From NCBI RefSeq assembly GCF_046506625.1, contig NZ_JBKFFP010000004.1:62001-126000 (forward strand): DNA of 64,000 nucleotides, written 5' to 3'. Within the stretch, counting starts at the first letter, position 1, and each line of letters starts with the position of its first letter. This document shows, one piece after another, positions 1 through 8,356 of the stretch. A program made the translations under genes and the position numbers. The notes beneath the pieces are model-generated. The model was not told the origin of the DNA and made no database searches. It saw only the letters and a program-made list of their open reading frames with translations. The stretch is from Zhengella sedimenti (GTDB lineage: Bacteria > Pseudomonadota > Alphaproteobacteria > Rhizobiales > Rhizobiaceae).

Positions 1-2
1 AT

Positions 3-1391
3 TGGCGCGGCGATTCCAACAACCCGATGCTGACCCGCATCTACGGCACCGCCTGGGCCGACCAGCAGCAGCTTGAGGATTACATCCACATGCTGGAGGA
101 GGCGGAAAAGCGCGACCACCGCAAGCTCGGCCGCGAGATGGATCTGTTCCATTTCCAGGACGAGGGACCGGGCGTCGTCTTCTGGCACGCCAAGGGATGG
201 CGCATGTTCCAGAGCCTCGTGTCCTACATGCGCCGGCGCCTCGACGAGCAGGGCTATGACGAGGTCAACGCGCCGCAGATCCTCGACAAGAGCCTTTGGG
301 AGACGTCGGGCCACTGGGGCTGGTACCAGGAGAACATGTTCGCGGTGAAATCCGCCCATGCCTTCACCAACCCGGACGACGAGGAAGCCGATCACCGCGT
401 CTTCGCGATCAAGCCGATGAACTGTCCCGGCCATGTCCAGATCTTCAAGCATGGCTTGAAGTCCTACAAGGAACTGCCCATCAAGCTGGCGGAATTCGGC
501 AATGTGCACCGCTACGAACCGTCGGGCGCCCTGCACGGTCTGATGCGCGTGCGCGGCTTCACGCAGGACGATGCCCACATCTTCTGCACCGAGGAGCAGC
601 TTGCGGCCGAATGCATGCGCATCAACGACCTCATCCTCTCCACCTATGCCGATTTCGGCTTTGACGAGATCACGGTTCTCCTTTCCACGCGGCCGGAAAA
701 ACGCGTCGGCCCGGACGAGAACTGGGATCATGCCGAGGAGGTGATGACCGCTGTCCTCAAGCAGATCGAGGAGAAGTCCGGCGGGCGCATCAAGACCGGC
801 ATCAATCCGGGCGAAGGCGCCTTCTATGGCCCGAAGTTCGAATATGTGCTGAAGGACGCCATCGGCCGCGAATGGCAATGCGGCACCACGCAGGTGGACT
901 TCAACCTGCCGGAACGCTTCGGCGCCTTCTACATCGACGACAAGTCGGAGAAGAGGCAGCCGGTGATGATCCACCGTGCCATTTGCGGCTCCATGGAGCG
1001 CTTCCTCGGCATCCTGCTGGAAAACTACGCCGGCCATATGCCGCTGTGGTTCGCGCCGCTTCAGGTGGTGGTGGCCACCATCACGTCGGACGCGGACGGC
1101 TATGCCCGCGACGTGGCGGCGAAACTGAGGGATGCCGGCCTGATCGTCGAGGCCGACCTGCGCAACGAGAAGATCAACTACAAGGTCCGCGAGCACAGCC
1201 TCGCCAAGGTCCCCGTGATTCTCGTCTGCGGAAAGCGCGAGGCCGAAGAGGGTACGGTCAACCTGCGCCGCCTGGGATCGCGCGACCAGGAATCGCTGAC
1301 TGTCGAGCAGGCCATGCATCGCCTGCTGGAAGAGGCAACGCCACCCGACCAGCGCCGCCGCCAGCAGGCCCGCATCGCCAACGTCAACTGA
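3..1391 (+). CDS. thrS: Threonyl-tRNA synthetase, C-terminal part (cut by window edge)
   Basis: Cytoplasmic enzyme charging tRNA-Thr. The reading frame is already open at base 3 (W-R-G-D-S-N-N-P-M-L-T), so the N-terminal TGS and editing domains and the true start lie outside the window. Visible are the class II core: motif 2 around RYEPSGALHGLMRVRGF, the zinc-site cysteine in MNCPGH, CGTTQVDFNLPERF, and motif 3 MIHRAICGSMERFLGILLE. A C-terminal anticodon-binding domain covers about the last 110 residues (PLWFAPLQVVVATI onward). A strong terminator follows at 1427. The family identity is not in doubt. Confidence 0.97.
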   Translation, partial: WRGDSNNPMLTRIYGTAWADQQQLEDYIHMLEEAEKRDHRKLGREMDLFHFQDEGPGVVFWHAKGWRMFQSLVSYMRRRLDEQGYDEVNAPQILDKSLWETSGHWGWYQENMFAVKSAHAFTNPDDEEADHRVFAIKPMNCPGHVQIFKHGLKSYKELPIKLAEFGNVHRYEPSGALHGLMRVRGFTQDDAHIFCTEEQLAAECMRINDLILSTYADFGFDEITVLLSTRPEKRVGPDENWDHAEEVMTAVLKQIEEKSGGRIKTGINPGEGAFYGPKFEYVLKDAIGREWQCGTTQVDFNLPERFGAFYIDDKSEKRQPVMIHRAICGSMERFLGILLENYAGHMPLWFAPLQVVVATITSDADGYARDVAAKLRDAGLIVEADLRNEKINYKVREHSLAKVPVILVCGKREAEEGTVNLRRLGSRDQESLTVEQAMHRLLEEATPPDQRRRQQARIANVN

Positions 1392-1426
1392 CGCTGCGAA
1401 GCCGAAGGGCAGTGCTTCTTTCCATT

Positions 1427-1457
1427 CCGGCGCGGCCATGCCGCGCCGGTTTTTCTT
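1427..1457 (+). terminator. Rho-independent terminator of thrS
   Basis: A perfect 9-bp stem (CCGGCGCGG at 1427-1435 with CCGCGCCGG at 1441-1449) with a 5-nt loop is followed by TTTTTCTT. It lies 36 bp after the thrS stop. Confidence 0.85.
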
Positions 1458-1682
1458 GTCCGGACGCCTGCTCGATCAGGATATTAAGAATTGATTTACC
1501 AGTCTTCCGTTGTCCGGGCAGAAATTGTGACCGGGGTCACGGTGCCGGAAATGAACAAGTCATTCCTGATGCTTTTGTTCTTCCTGACAACTTGCTGCTT
1601 CGCCCGTATTGGCATAAAATGCAAACGTTCTTCCTTAACCTTCGCGGCTTGGAATGGCCGCGCTTGTGACGTTGGGTCCACC

Positions 1683-2399
1683 ATGAAGCCGTTCCGCATG
1701 TTTCTTGCCCTTTCCCTCGCAGCAGCAGTGCTGACCGCCGCACCGGCGTCCGCCGAAAGCGATTGGCGCGCGTTCAAGCGCGATCAGGCTGCCGCGAAGA
1801 TTAATGCAAATCCGCAGGCCAGCCTCCGGTCCGGCAAGAAGGATGCCGGGAGGAAACAGGCCGCCAGGCCGGTGAGCAAGAAGATCGCCAGCGTGACGGC
1901 GAAGAAGGCCAAGGCTTCCCCGGACGCGAAATATGCCGCGAAATTCGCCCCGGAAACGGTTGCCTTCAAGGGATACAAGCCCGGCACGATCGTCATCAAT
2001 TCGGCGACGAAGGAACTCTTCTATGTCGAGAGCTGGTTCCGGGCGACGCGTTATCGCGTGGCGGTGGGCAAGGAGGGCCTCGGCTTTACCGGCCGCGCCA
2101 AGGTGGGCGACATGCAGGAATGGCCGCGCTGGATTCCGACGGCCGACATGATCAAGCGCGAGCCGAAGAAGTACGGCAAGTACAAGGATGGCATGGATGG
2201 CGGTCCTGGCAATCCGCTGGGCGCACGCGCCATCTACCTGTACCAGGGCAAGAACGACACCCACATCCGCATCCACGGAACCAACGCACCGCAGACCATC
2301 GGAACGGCGTCCTCGAACGGTTGCTTTCGCATGATCAACGACCATGTGATCGAACTCTTCGAGAAGGTGGAGATGGGCGCCGAGGTGGTGGTCCTTTAG
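1683..2399 (+). CDS. Secreted L,D-transpeptidase (YkuD/ErfK family)
   Basis: 238 residues if started at the ATG at 1683, which gives a clean signal peptide (MKPFRMFLALSLAAAVLTAAPASAES). The frame is open further upstream to 1491, but that part lacks signal-peptide character. A Lys/Ala-rich linker (about residues 35-85) leads to a C-terminal YkuD catalytic domain. The signature is complete: HGTNAPQTIG then SSNGCFRM, with the catalytic Cys in SNGC. Family members make 3-3 peptidoglycan cross-links or attach lipoproteins or porins to peptidoglycan in the periplasm; which of these applies cannot be read from sequence. It is monocistronic, flanked by terminators at 1427 and 2423. Confidence 0.9.
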   Translation: MKPFRMFLALSLAAAVLTAAPASAESDWRAFKRDQAAAKINANPQASLRSGKKDAGRKQAARPVSKKIASVTAKKAKASPDAKYAAKFAPETVAFKGYKPGTIVINSATKELFYVESWFRATRYRVAVGKEGLGFTGRAKVGDMQEWPRWIPTADMIKREPKKYGKYKDGMDGGPGNPLGARAIYLYQGKNDTHIRIHGTNAPQTIGTASSNGCFRMINDHVIELFEKVEMGAEVVVL

Positions 2400-2422
2400 A
2401 GCCGGCATTGAAAACGGATGGA

Positions 2423-2448
2423 GGCCGGCCCGCGAGCCGGCCTTTTTT
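2423..2448 (+). terminator. Rho-independent terminator of the L,D-transpeptidase gene
   Basis: GGCCGGC (2423-2429) pairs with GCCGGCC (2436-2442) and is followed directly by six T residues (2443-2448). Confidence 0.85.
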
Positions 2449-2543
2449 CGTCGGCGCGGTCATCCTGCCAGCGGTGGAAAAATGCGCATCGGCAGAATTT
2501 AGGACTCGCATAATCGGCGTTCGCGCGCTAACCCTCCACTCCC

Positions 2544-4172
2544 ATGGCGCGATATGTTTTCATCACTGGCGGCGTGGTTTCCTCCCTCGGCAAAGGCATC
2601 GCTGCGGCAGCGCTGGGCGCTCTGCTTCAGGCGCGTGGCTACCGAGTCCGGATCAGGAAACTCGACCCCTATCTCAACGTTGATCCGGGCACGATGTCGC
2701 CCTATCAGCATGGCGAAGTCTTTGTGACCGACGACGGGGCGGAAACCGACCTCGATCTCGGCCACTACGAGCGGTTCACCGGGCGGTCGGCGAACCAGCA
2801 GGACAACATCACCACCGGCCGCATCTACAAGAACATCATCGACAAGGAGCGGCGTGGCGACTATCTCGGCGCCACCGTGCAGGTCATCCCGCACGTCACC
2901 AACGAGATCAAGGACTTCGTTGTCGAAGGCAATGACGATTACGATTTCGTCCTGTGCGAGATCGGCGGCACGGTGGGCGACATCGAGGCCATGCCCTTCC
3001 TGGAAGCGATCCGCCAGCTGGGCAACGACCTGCCGCGCGGCCAGGCGATCTACATCCACCTGACGCTGATGCCCTACATCCCGGCGGCGGGCGAACTGAA
3101 GACCAAGCCGACCCAGCATTCGGTCAAGGAACTGCGTTCCATCGGCATCGCTCCCGACATCCTTCTGGTGCGGGCCGACCGGCCCATCCCGCCGGAGGAG
3201 CGGCGCAAGCTGTCGCTGTTCTGCAATGTGCGCGAGAGCGCCGTCATCCAGGCGCTGGATGTCGCCAATATCTATGACGTGCCGATCGCCTACCACGCCG
3301 AGGGGCTGGATGGTGAAGTGCTGTCGGCCTTCGGGATTGACCCGGCGCCCAAGCCGCGCATGGAGCGCTGGCAGGAAGTGTCTGACCGGATCCACAACCC
3401 GGAAGGCGAGGTGACCATCGCCGTGGTCGGCAAGTATACCGGCCTGAAGGATGCCTACAAGTCGCTGATCGAGGCGCTCGCCCATGGCGGCATGGCCAAC
3501 CGGGTCCGCGTGAAGCTGGAATGGATCGAGGCGGAGATCTTCGAGAAGGAAGACCCTGCGCCCTGGCTGGAAAAGGTGCACGGCATCCTCGTGCCCGGCG
3601 GCTTCGGCGAGCGCGGGGCGGAAGGCAAGATCCTGGCCGCGAAGTTCGCCCGCGAGCGCAAGGTTCCCTATTTCGGCATCTGCTTCGGCATGCAGATGGC
3701 CTGCCTTGAGGCAGCCCGCTCGCTGGCGGGCATCGCGAATGCCTCGTCGACGGAATTCGGCGAGACGCGCGAGCCGGTCGTGGGCCTGATGACCGAATGG
3801 CTGAAGGGCAACATGCTGGAAAAGCGCAAGGCCTCCGGCGATCTGGGCGGAACCATGCGTCTTGGCGCCTATCCGGCGCAGTTGAAGGAAGGCACGCGGA
3901 TCGCCACGATCTATGGCGCGACCGCGATATCCGAACGTCACCGCCACCGCTACGAGGTCAATGTCGACTACATGGAGCGGCTTGAGTCCTGCGGGCTTGT
4001 CTTCTCCGGCCTGTCGCCGGATGGTGTGCTGCCGGAAACGGTTGAATACGCGGACCATCCCTGGTTCATCGGCGTGCAGTACCACCCGGAACTGAAATCG
4101 CGGCCATTCGAGCCGCATCCGCTGTTCGCCAGTTTCATTGCCGCCGCCGTGGACCAGAGCCGCCTGGTGTGA
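2544..4172 (+). CDS. pyrG: CTP synthase
   Basis: 542 residues, the usual length. It converts UTP to CTP with glutamine or ammonia and ATP in the cytoplasm. The N-terminal synthetase domain opens MARYVFITGGVVSSLGKG (P-loop) and carries DPYLNVDPGTMSPYQHGEVF. The C-terminal class I glutamine amidotransferase domain has GGFGERG, the nucleophile elbow FGICFGMQ (Cys about 380) and the GVQYHPE histidine/glutamate pair (about 514 and 516). No convincing Shine-Dalgarno sequence is visible just before the ATG (CTCCACTCCC), so initiation may rely on a weak site. Nothing in the domain set is unusual. Confidence 0.98.
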   Translation: MARYVFITGGVVSSLGKGIAAAALGALLQARGYRVRIRKLDPYLNVDPGTMSPYQHGEVFVTDDGAETDLDLGHYERFTGRSANQQDNITTGRIYKNIIDKERRGDYLGATVQVIPHVTNEIKDFVVEGNDDYDFVLCEIGGTVGDIEAMPFLEAIRQLGNDLPRGQAIYIHLTLMPYIPAAGELKTKPTQHSVKELRSIGIAPDILLVRADRPIPPEERRKLSLFCNVRESAVIQALDVANIYDVPIAYHAEGLDGEVLSAFGIDPAPKPRMERWQEVSDRIHNPEGEVTIAVVGKYTGLKDAYKSLIEALAHGGMANRVRVKLEWIEAEIFEKEDPAPWLEKVHGILVPGGFGERGAEGKILAAKFARERKVPYFGICFGMQMACLEAARSLAGIANASSTEFGETREPVVGLMTEWLKGNMLEKRKASGDLGGTMRLGAYPAQLKEGTRIATIYGATAISERHRHRYEVNVDYMERLESCGLVFSGLSPDGVLPETVEYADHPWFIGVQYHPELKSRPFEPHPLFASFIAAAVDQSRLV

Positions 4173-4229
4173 CGTCCGCCACGCGACAACAGCGCCGTCC
4201 GGTGCTAATGTTCGCGTTGATTCTGGGCA

Positions 4230-4802
4230 ATGGGGACGGGCATGGATATCATCGGCATTGGCATTCTCGCGGCGCTCGCGCTGTATGCGGTCGTCACCTA
4301 TAACGGCCTCGTGAAGGCGCGCCAGATGGTGCGCGAGGCCTGGTCGGGCATCGATGTGCAACTGAAACGGCGCGCCGACCTGATCCCCAACATCGTCAAC
4401 ACGGTGAAGGGCTATGCGGCCCACGAGCAGGAAACCCTGCAACGCGTCACCGAGATGCGCACGCGGGCGCAGGCCGTTCCGGCGGGCGATGTGGCGGGCA
4501 GGGCCGCGGCCGAATCCATGCTGTCCCAGGCGCTCGGACGGCTCATGGCGGTTGCCGAAGCCTATCCCGATCTCAAGGCAAACGAGAACTTCCGCGACCT
4601 GCAGGGCACGCTCGACAAGATCGAGGGCGAGTTGCAGATGGCGCGCCGCTACTACAATGGCGCTGCGCGCGACTTGAACGTGCGCGTGGAAAGCTTCCCC
4701 TCAAACCTGGTCGCCAACACGTTCAAGTTCTCCCAGGCCGACTATTTCGAGATAGAGGACGCATCCGACCGCGCCGTTCCGGAAGTCAGCTTCGGTCAGT
4801 GA
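4230..4802 (+). CDS. LemA family membrane protein
   Basis: 190 residues. One N-terminal transmembrane helix (about residues 5-23, MDIIGIGILAALALYAVV) is followed by a helical bundle. The characteristic LemA segment is VREAWSGIDVQLKRRADLIPN. ATG codons at 4230 and 4242 are both possible starts. The stop overlaps the start region of the next gene (GTG at 4799, ATG at 4805), so the two are co-translated. LemA genes are commonly paired with DUF2207 proteins; the molecular role is unknown, with links to membrane or envelope stress proposed for some members. Product name is certain, function is not. Confidence 0.9.
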   Translation: MGTGMDIIGIGILAALALYAVVTYNGLVKARQMVREAWSGIDVQLKRRADLIPNIVNTVKGYAAHEQETLQRVTEMRTRAQAVPAGDVAGRAAAESMLSQALGRLMAVAEAYPDLKANENFRDLQGTLDKIEGELQMARRYYNGAARDLNVRVESFPSNLVANTFKFSQADYFEIEDASDRAVPEVSFGQ

Positions 4803-6763
4803 CGATGCCGGGGTGTTGTCGCCTGTCGCAGCCCGGCTTGATCCTTGCCGCAGCACTGCTTGCGGTTCTTTCCTGGCTTGCTGTCCCGGCCCTGGCGCAG
4901 GAGCAGATCCTGTCCTTCGATTCGCAGGTCGTGATGGCGCCCGACGGCGATCTGTCGGTCACCGAAACCATCCGCGTCCGCGCGGAAGGGCGCAACATCC
5001 GCCGCGGCATCTATCGCGACTTCCCGCTGCAGTTCGAGGATGCCGCGGGAAGAATGCGAACCGTCGGCTTCACCGTCCGCTCGGTGACCCGCGACGGAAA
5101 GCCGGAGCCCTACCGGATCGAACGGAACCGCAAGGTGGCCCGGGTCTATGTCGGCGATGCCAGCGTCTTCCTTTCCCCCGGCGTCTACGAATACACCATC
5201 GCCTACACCACGGACCGTCAGGTCCGCTTCTTCGATGGCCATGACGAACTGTTCTGGAACGTGACAGGCAATGCATGGGACTTTCCCATCAACCGGGCCA
5301 CGGCGACCATCACCTTGCCCGAGGGCGGCCGCGTCGAGGAGACGGTTTCATTTACCGGGTCCTACGGATCGCGCGAGAACAATGCGGTGTCATCCGTTTT
5401 CAATGACCGGCGTTCCGCCATGTTCTCCACAACCGGACCCCTTGGACCGCGCGAAGGCCTGACCGTTGGCGTGCGGTTTGCCAAGGGCCTTGTGGCAGCC
5501 CCTGATCCGGCTGATGAATTGCGCTACTGGCTGCGGGAGAACCGCGACATCATCGTTCTGGGGACCGGGCTTTTCCTGATCCTGGCCTACTACCTGTTCG
5601 CCTGGTTCCGCGCCGGCCGCGATCTCCCCGAAGGCGTCATCGTGCCGCGGTGGGATCCCCCCGATGGCATCTCGCCGGCCCTGACAAGCTATATCGACCG
5701 GAAGGGGCTGTCTGGCAGCGGCTGGGGCGCGATCTCCGCCGGCATCCTCAACCTTGCGGTCAAGGGGCATGTTCGCCTTGAGGATGTCGGCAGCAAGACC
5801 GCGATTGTCGCGGAGAAAGGCGCTCCGCCACCGCTTGGACTGCCTGTGGGCGAGGCCGCGCTGATGAAGGCGGTCAACCGCAACGGCGGCCGGCTGGAAC
5901 TCTCCAAGGCCGACGGGCCGAAGGTGCAGACCATGCAGCGGTCATTCGCGTCCGCCATGGAAAAAGAGCACCGCAATGCCTTCTATGTCCGCAATCTGGG
6001 ATGGGTGATCGGCGGGGCCGGCCTGTCCGTTGCCGTTCTCCTGGTCACGGTCTTTTTTGGCAACATGGCTGAAGAAGAGATCGCCATGCTCTTGTTCCTG
6101 GGCGTTGCTTCGATCATCGCAACTGTGGTCATCGCCAATACCGCGCGCGATTTCGGCGCCGGCCTTGCCGGCAAGATCAGGGCGGTGTGGTCCATCGGGT
6201 TCGTGCTGGTGATGCTGTTTTCCTTCGGTGGCGGAATCGTCTCCTCGGTCATGGAGGACCGGCTTCCGCTGCTCGGCGGCAGCCTGCTCGCGCTGGCCGC
6301 GCTCAACGGCGTCTTCTATGTGCTGATGGGCGCGCCCACGCCACTGGGACGCAGGATGATGGACGGCATCGAGGGGCTGAAGACCTATATCCGACTTGCC
6401 GAGGCGGACAGGATGAACCTGAAGGGCGCACCGGCCATGTCGCCGGAGCATTATGAGCGCCTCTTGCCCTATGCCGTCGCCCTGCGGCTGGAAAAGCCGT
6501 GGAGCAGGGCATTCCAGGCATGGCTGGCGACAGCGGCCGCGGCGGGCGTCGCCGCAGCGGCCGGCTACCATGGTCCGCGCTGGTATGGCGGCCGCAGCTT
6601 CAGCGCCGATCGTTTCTCCGACACGATCGGCAACGTGACGTCCGGTCTCGAAAGCAGTCTTGCCGCCTCCATTCCCGCACCGAAATCATCCTCTTCGGGC
6701 TTTTCGGGCGGTGGCGGTTTTTCCGGCGGCGGCGGCGGCGGTGGCGGCGGGGGTGGCTGGTAG
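4799..6763 (+). CDS. DUF2207 domain-containing membrane protein with Gly-rich tail
   Basis: 654 residues from the GTG at 4799; the ATG at 4805 is an equally likely start. The order is: signal peptide (LILAAALLAVLSWLAVPALAQ); extracytoplasmic beta-rich DUF2207 domain (about 35-230, typical RGIYRDFPLQF and ELFWNVTGNAWDFPI); TM helix (about 250-270); cytoplasmic segment; several TM helices (about 395-500); then a C-terminal part ending in a low-complexity Gly/Ser tail rich in GGG and closing with Trp. The tail is encoded by a GGC-rich run at 6715-6760 that could be length-variable. It overlaps lemA. Function is unknown; the pair probably forms one membrane complex (inference from overlap and frequent co-occurrence). 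Confidence 0.88.
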   Translation: MTMPGCCRLSQPGLILAAALLAVLSWLAVPALAQEQILSFDSQVVMAPDGDLSVTETIRVRAEGRNIRRGIYRDFPLQFEDAAGRMRTVGFTVRSVTRDGKPEPYRIERNRKVARVYVGDASVFLSPGVYEYTIAYTTDRQVRFFDGHDELFWNVTGNAWDFPINRATATITLPEGGRVEETVSFTGSYGSRENNAVSSVFNDRRSAMFSTTGPLGPREGLTVGVRFAKGLVAAPDPADELRYWLRENRDIIVLGTGLFLILAYYLFAWFRAGRDLPEGVIVPRWDPPDGISPALTSYIDRKGLSGSGWGAISAGILNLAVKGHVRLEDVGSKTAIVAEKGAPPPLGLPVGEAALMKAVNRNGGRLELSKADGPKVQTMQRSFASAMEKEHRNAFYVRNLGWVIGGAGLSVAVLLVTVFFGNMAEEEIAMLLFLGVASIIATVVIANTARDFGAGLAGKIRAVWSIGFVLVMLFSFGGGIVSSVMEDRLPLLGGSLLALAALNGVFYVLMGAPTPLGRRMMDGIEGLKTYIRLAEADRMNLKGAPAMSPEHYERLLPYAVALRLEKPWSRAFQAWLATAAAAGVAAAAGYHGPRWYGGRSFSADRFSDTIGNVTSGLESSLAASIPAPKSSSSGFSGGGGFSGGGGGGGGGGGW

Positions 6764-6799
6764 CCGCCTTGAAGAACGGGCCGCCAGGGGATAACAATT

Positions 6800-7690
6800 G
6801 TGCCGACAGCTCCGGGCCCAGGGGCGCAACAGGCAGAGCGGGTACCTTTGGGGGAGCCCTTGCAGACTTATCTTGATCGTGCCCGGCGTTTGCCGGCCCT
6901 ACTGGTCTTGTTGACGCTGGGGCTGCTCGCAGCCTGCCAGGGCGTCGATGTCGTGGAATTCGCGCCGCTGTCGGGTCGTTACTCCGCACTGGTCGTCAAT
7001 GCGGATACCGGCAATGAGATTCATGCCGAGAATGCCGATTCGCCGCGTTTTCCCGCCTCGCTGACCAAGATGATGACGCTTTACATGCTGTTCGAAGCCA
7101 TCGAGCAGGGCAGGATTGCGCGTGACGGCGCAATACCGGTTTCGGCAAACGCGGCGCGCCGTCCGCCATCCAAGCTCGGGATCCGGGCAGGGGAGCAATT
7201 GCCGGTGGATACCGCCATCAGGGCGCTTGCCGTCAAGTCGGCAAACGATGTGGCGGCCGCCGTGGGCGAGTTCATTGCCGGATCGGAGAGCCGGTTCGCC
7301 GAGATGATGACCGGCCGCGCACAATCGCTTGGCCTGACACGTACGCGGTTCCGCAATGCGTCCGGCCTGCCGGACGAGGGGCAGGTCACCACGGCGCGCG
7401 ACATGGCCCGCCTCGGCATCCTGCTGCGCCGGCGCTTCCCGCAATATTTCCACTATTTCGACCTGAAGGAATTCAGCTACAACGGCCGCACCATACGCGG
7501 CCACAACAGGCTCCTTGGTGATCCCGGCGTCGACGGGATCAAGACCGGCTATATCCGGGCATCCGGATTCAACATCGTCACGTCGGTCACGCGCGGCGGA
7601 AAGCGCTTCATCGTGGTGGTGATGGGCGGGGACAGCGGGCGGGAACGCGACACCCGCGTCCGGCAGCTGATCGCGGCCTATGCCAGATAG
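6800..7690 (+). CDS. Serine-type D-Ala-D-Ala carboxypeptidase (peptidase S11), lipoprotein-like
   Basis: Penicillin-binding-protein family enzyme that trims the terminal D-Ala of peptidoglycan stem peptides in the periplasm. All three active-site motifs are present: SLTK (in PASLTKMMTLY), SAN (in KSANDVAAAV) and KTG (in DGIKTGYIRASGF). No ATG lies near the start. GTG at 6800 opens the longest frame, but TTG at 6860 would place LQTYLDRARR directly ahead of a hydrophobic stretch ending LLAACQG, a lipobox-like sequence; I favour 6860 as the biological start. The protein is short for this class and lacks an obvious C-terminal membrane-anchoring domain, consistent with N-terminal lipid anchoring. 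Confidence 0.9.
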   Translation: MPTAPGPGAQQAERVPLGEPLQTYLDRARRLPALLVLLTLGLLAACQGVDVVEFAPLSGRYSALVVNADTGNEIHAENADSPRFPASLTKMMTLYMLFEAIEQGRIARDGAIPVSANAARRPPSKLGIRAGEQLPVDTAIRALAVKSANDVAAAVGEFIAGSESRFAEMMTGRAQSLGLTRTRFRNASGLPDEGQVTTARDMARLGILLRRRFPQYFHYFDLKEFSYNGRTIRGHNRLLGDPGVDGIKTGYIRASGFNIVTSVTRGGKRFIVVVMGGDSGRERDTRVRQLIAAYAR

Positions 7691-7753
7691 CCGCGCCGGC
7701 AGCGCATGAGACGCGAAGCGCCCGGATTTGTTGGCAGATACCGGTTTTTGGTG

Positions 7754-7782
7754 TTGACCGCCCGGCAGGCTCTCAATATGGT
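7754..7782 (+). promoter_or_regulatory. Probable sigma-70 promoter of tRNA-Lys
   Basis: TTGACC at 7754-7759 and TATGGT at 7777-7782 are separated by 17 bp. The predicted start would fall around 7789, some 34 nt before the mature tRNA. Confidence 0.55.
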
Positions 7783-7822
7783 CCGGCCACTTTCGGCGGG
7801 GGCCATTTCGGCCAGCCGACGG

Positions 7823-7898
7823 GAGCGCGTAGCTCAGCTGGTAGAGCAACTGACTTTTAATCAGTAGGTCCAGGGTTCGAGCCCCTGCGCGCTCACCA
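7823..7898 (+). tRNA. tRNA-Lys(TTT)
   Basis: 76 nt with encoded CCA. The acceptor GAGCGCG pairs with CGCGCTC; D-stem GCTC/GAGC; anticodon stem ACTGA/TCAGT with loop CTTTTAA (anticodon TTT at 7856-7858); T-arm CAGGG-TTCGAGC-CCCTG. All stems are fully paired. It sits at the left edge of an accessory segment, a common place for integration. Confidence 0.98.
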
Positions 7899-7916
7899 AT
7901 ATATTCAAAAAGTTGG

Positions 7917-8027
7917 CTAGTTGTGAAGTCTCAGGAGGTTGTTCATCCTTGCGGGCCATCGGCTGGAGTTGTCGATTGCGGCCTAACCCCGTTCCGGATG
8001 AATAACCTCCTGTAACGTCACAGCTAG
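7917..8027. repeat. 111-bp imperfect palindromic element flanked by CTAG
   Basis: A 28-bp arm at 7921-7948 matches the reverse complement of 7996-8023 at 23 of 28 positions; about 47 bp lie between. Each arm is bordered on the outside by CTAG (7917-7920 and 8024-8027). The pattern fits a miniature inverted-repeat element with a 4-bp CTAG target duplication (CTAG-type targets are known for some IS5-group elements), or an intergenic palindromic repeat like those of other Rhizobiales. No coding capacity is seen. CTAG is itself a palindrome, so duplication versus part of the repeat cannot be told apart here. Confidence 0.55.
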
Positions 8028-8236
8028 TGCCTGCCGCTCCTGCTTTCTCTGGCGTCTTTTCCAGGGACTACTTTGTGCCGTCCGTTTCCGCCGGCGTTCG
8101 CCTTGGCGATCAATCGGTTTGTGCCCCCACCTATACGCGGCCCTTCGGCGCCGCATCGGACTATTCCGGGTACAACGCCACGGTGGGCACGGACCTGTCC
8201 TGCGACTTCCACCTTTCGGACCGGGTTCCCTTCTAG
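8028..8236 (+). pseudogene. Fragment of OmpP1/FadL-family outer membrane transporter gene
   Basis: A short open stretch translates to a segment with DYFVPSVSAGVRLGDQSVC, then APTYTRPFGAASDYSGYN. This resembles the part of rhizobial OmpP1/FadL porins where a (D)Y.(V/I)PS segment and a CAGTYTQPFGASS.YSG-like motif occur. Only about 65 residues remain of a protein normally above 350. There is no signal peptide on the left (it abuts the palindromic element at 8027) and a stop codon ends it at 8236. I read it as a decayed remnant left by insertion or recombination. Nothing recognisable fills 8237-8356, which only holds a short GCACGGCCGTGC palindrome. Confidence 0.6.
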
Positions 8237-8356
8237 GCGCTTCGCCCGTCCGACATCGTGCTGTCACCGCAGGAATAGGCGGTTGACGATGGTCAATGAC
8301 CCGGCACGGCCGTGCGCACCATTGTAGGGATGAGAGGATCAGTTTTTCGGTGACCC

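Noticed and set aside
1527..1540. Perfect palindrome GTGACCGGGGTCAC upstream of the L,D-transpeptidase
   Set aside because: Short GC-rich palindrome, 143 bp from the start and without promoter context; chance is a sufficient explanation.
2499..4442. A 647-codon open frame antisense to pyrG
   Set aside because: Shadow of a highly conserved gene; no start signal or domain.
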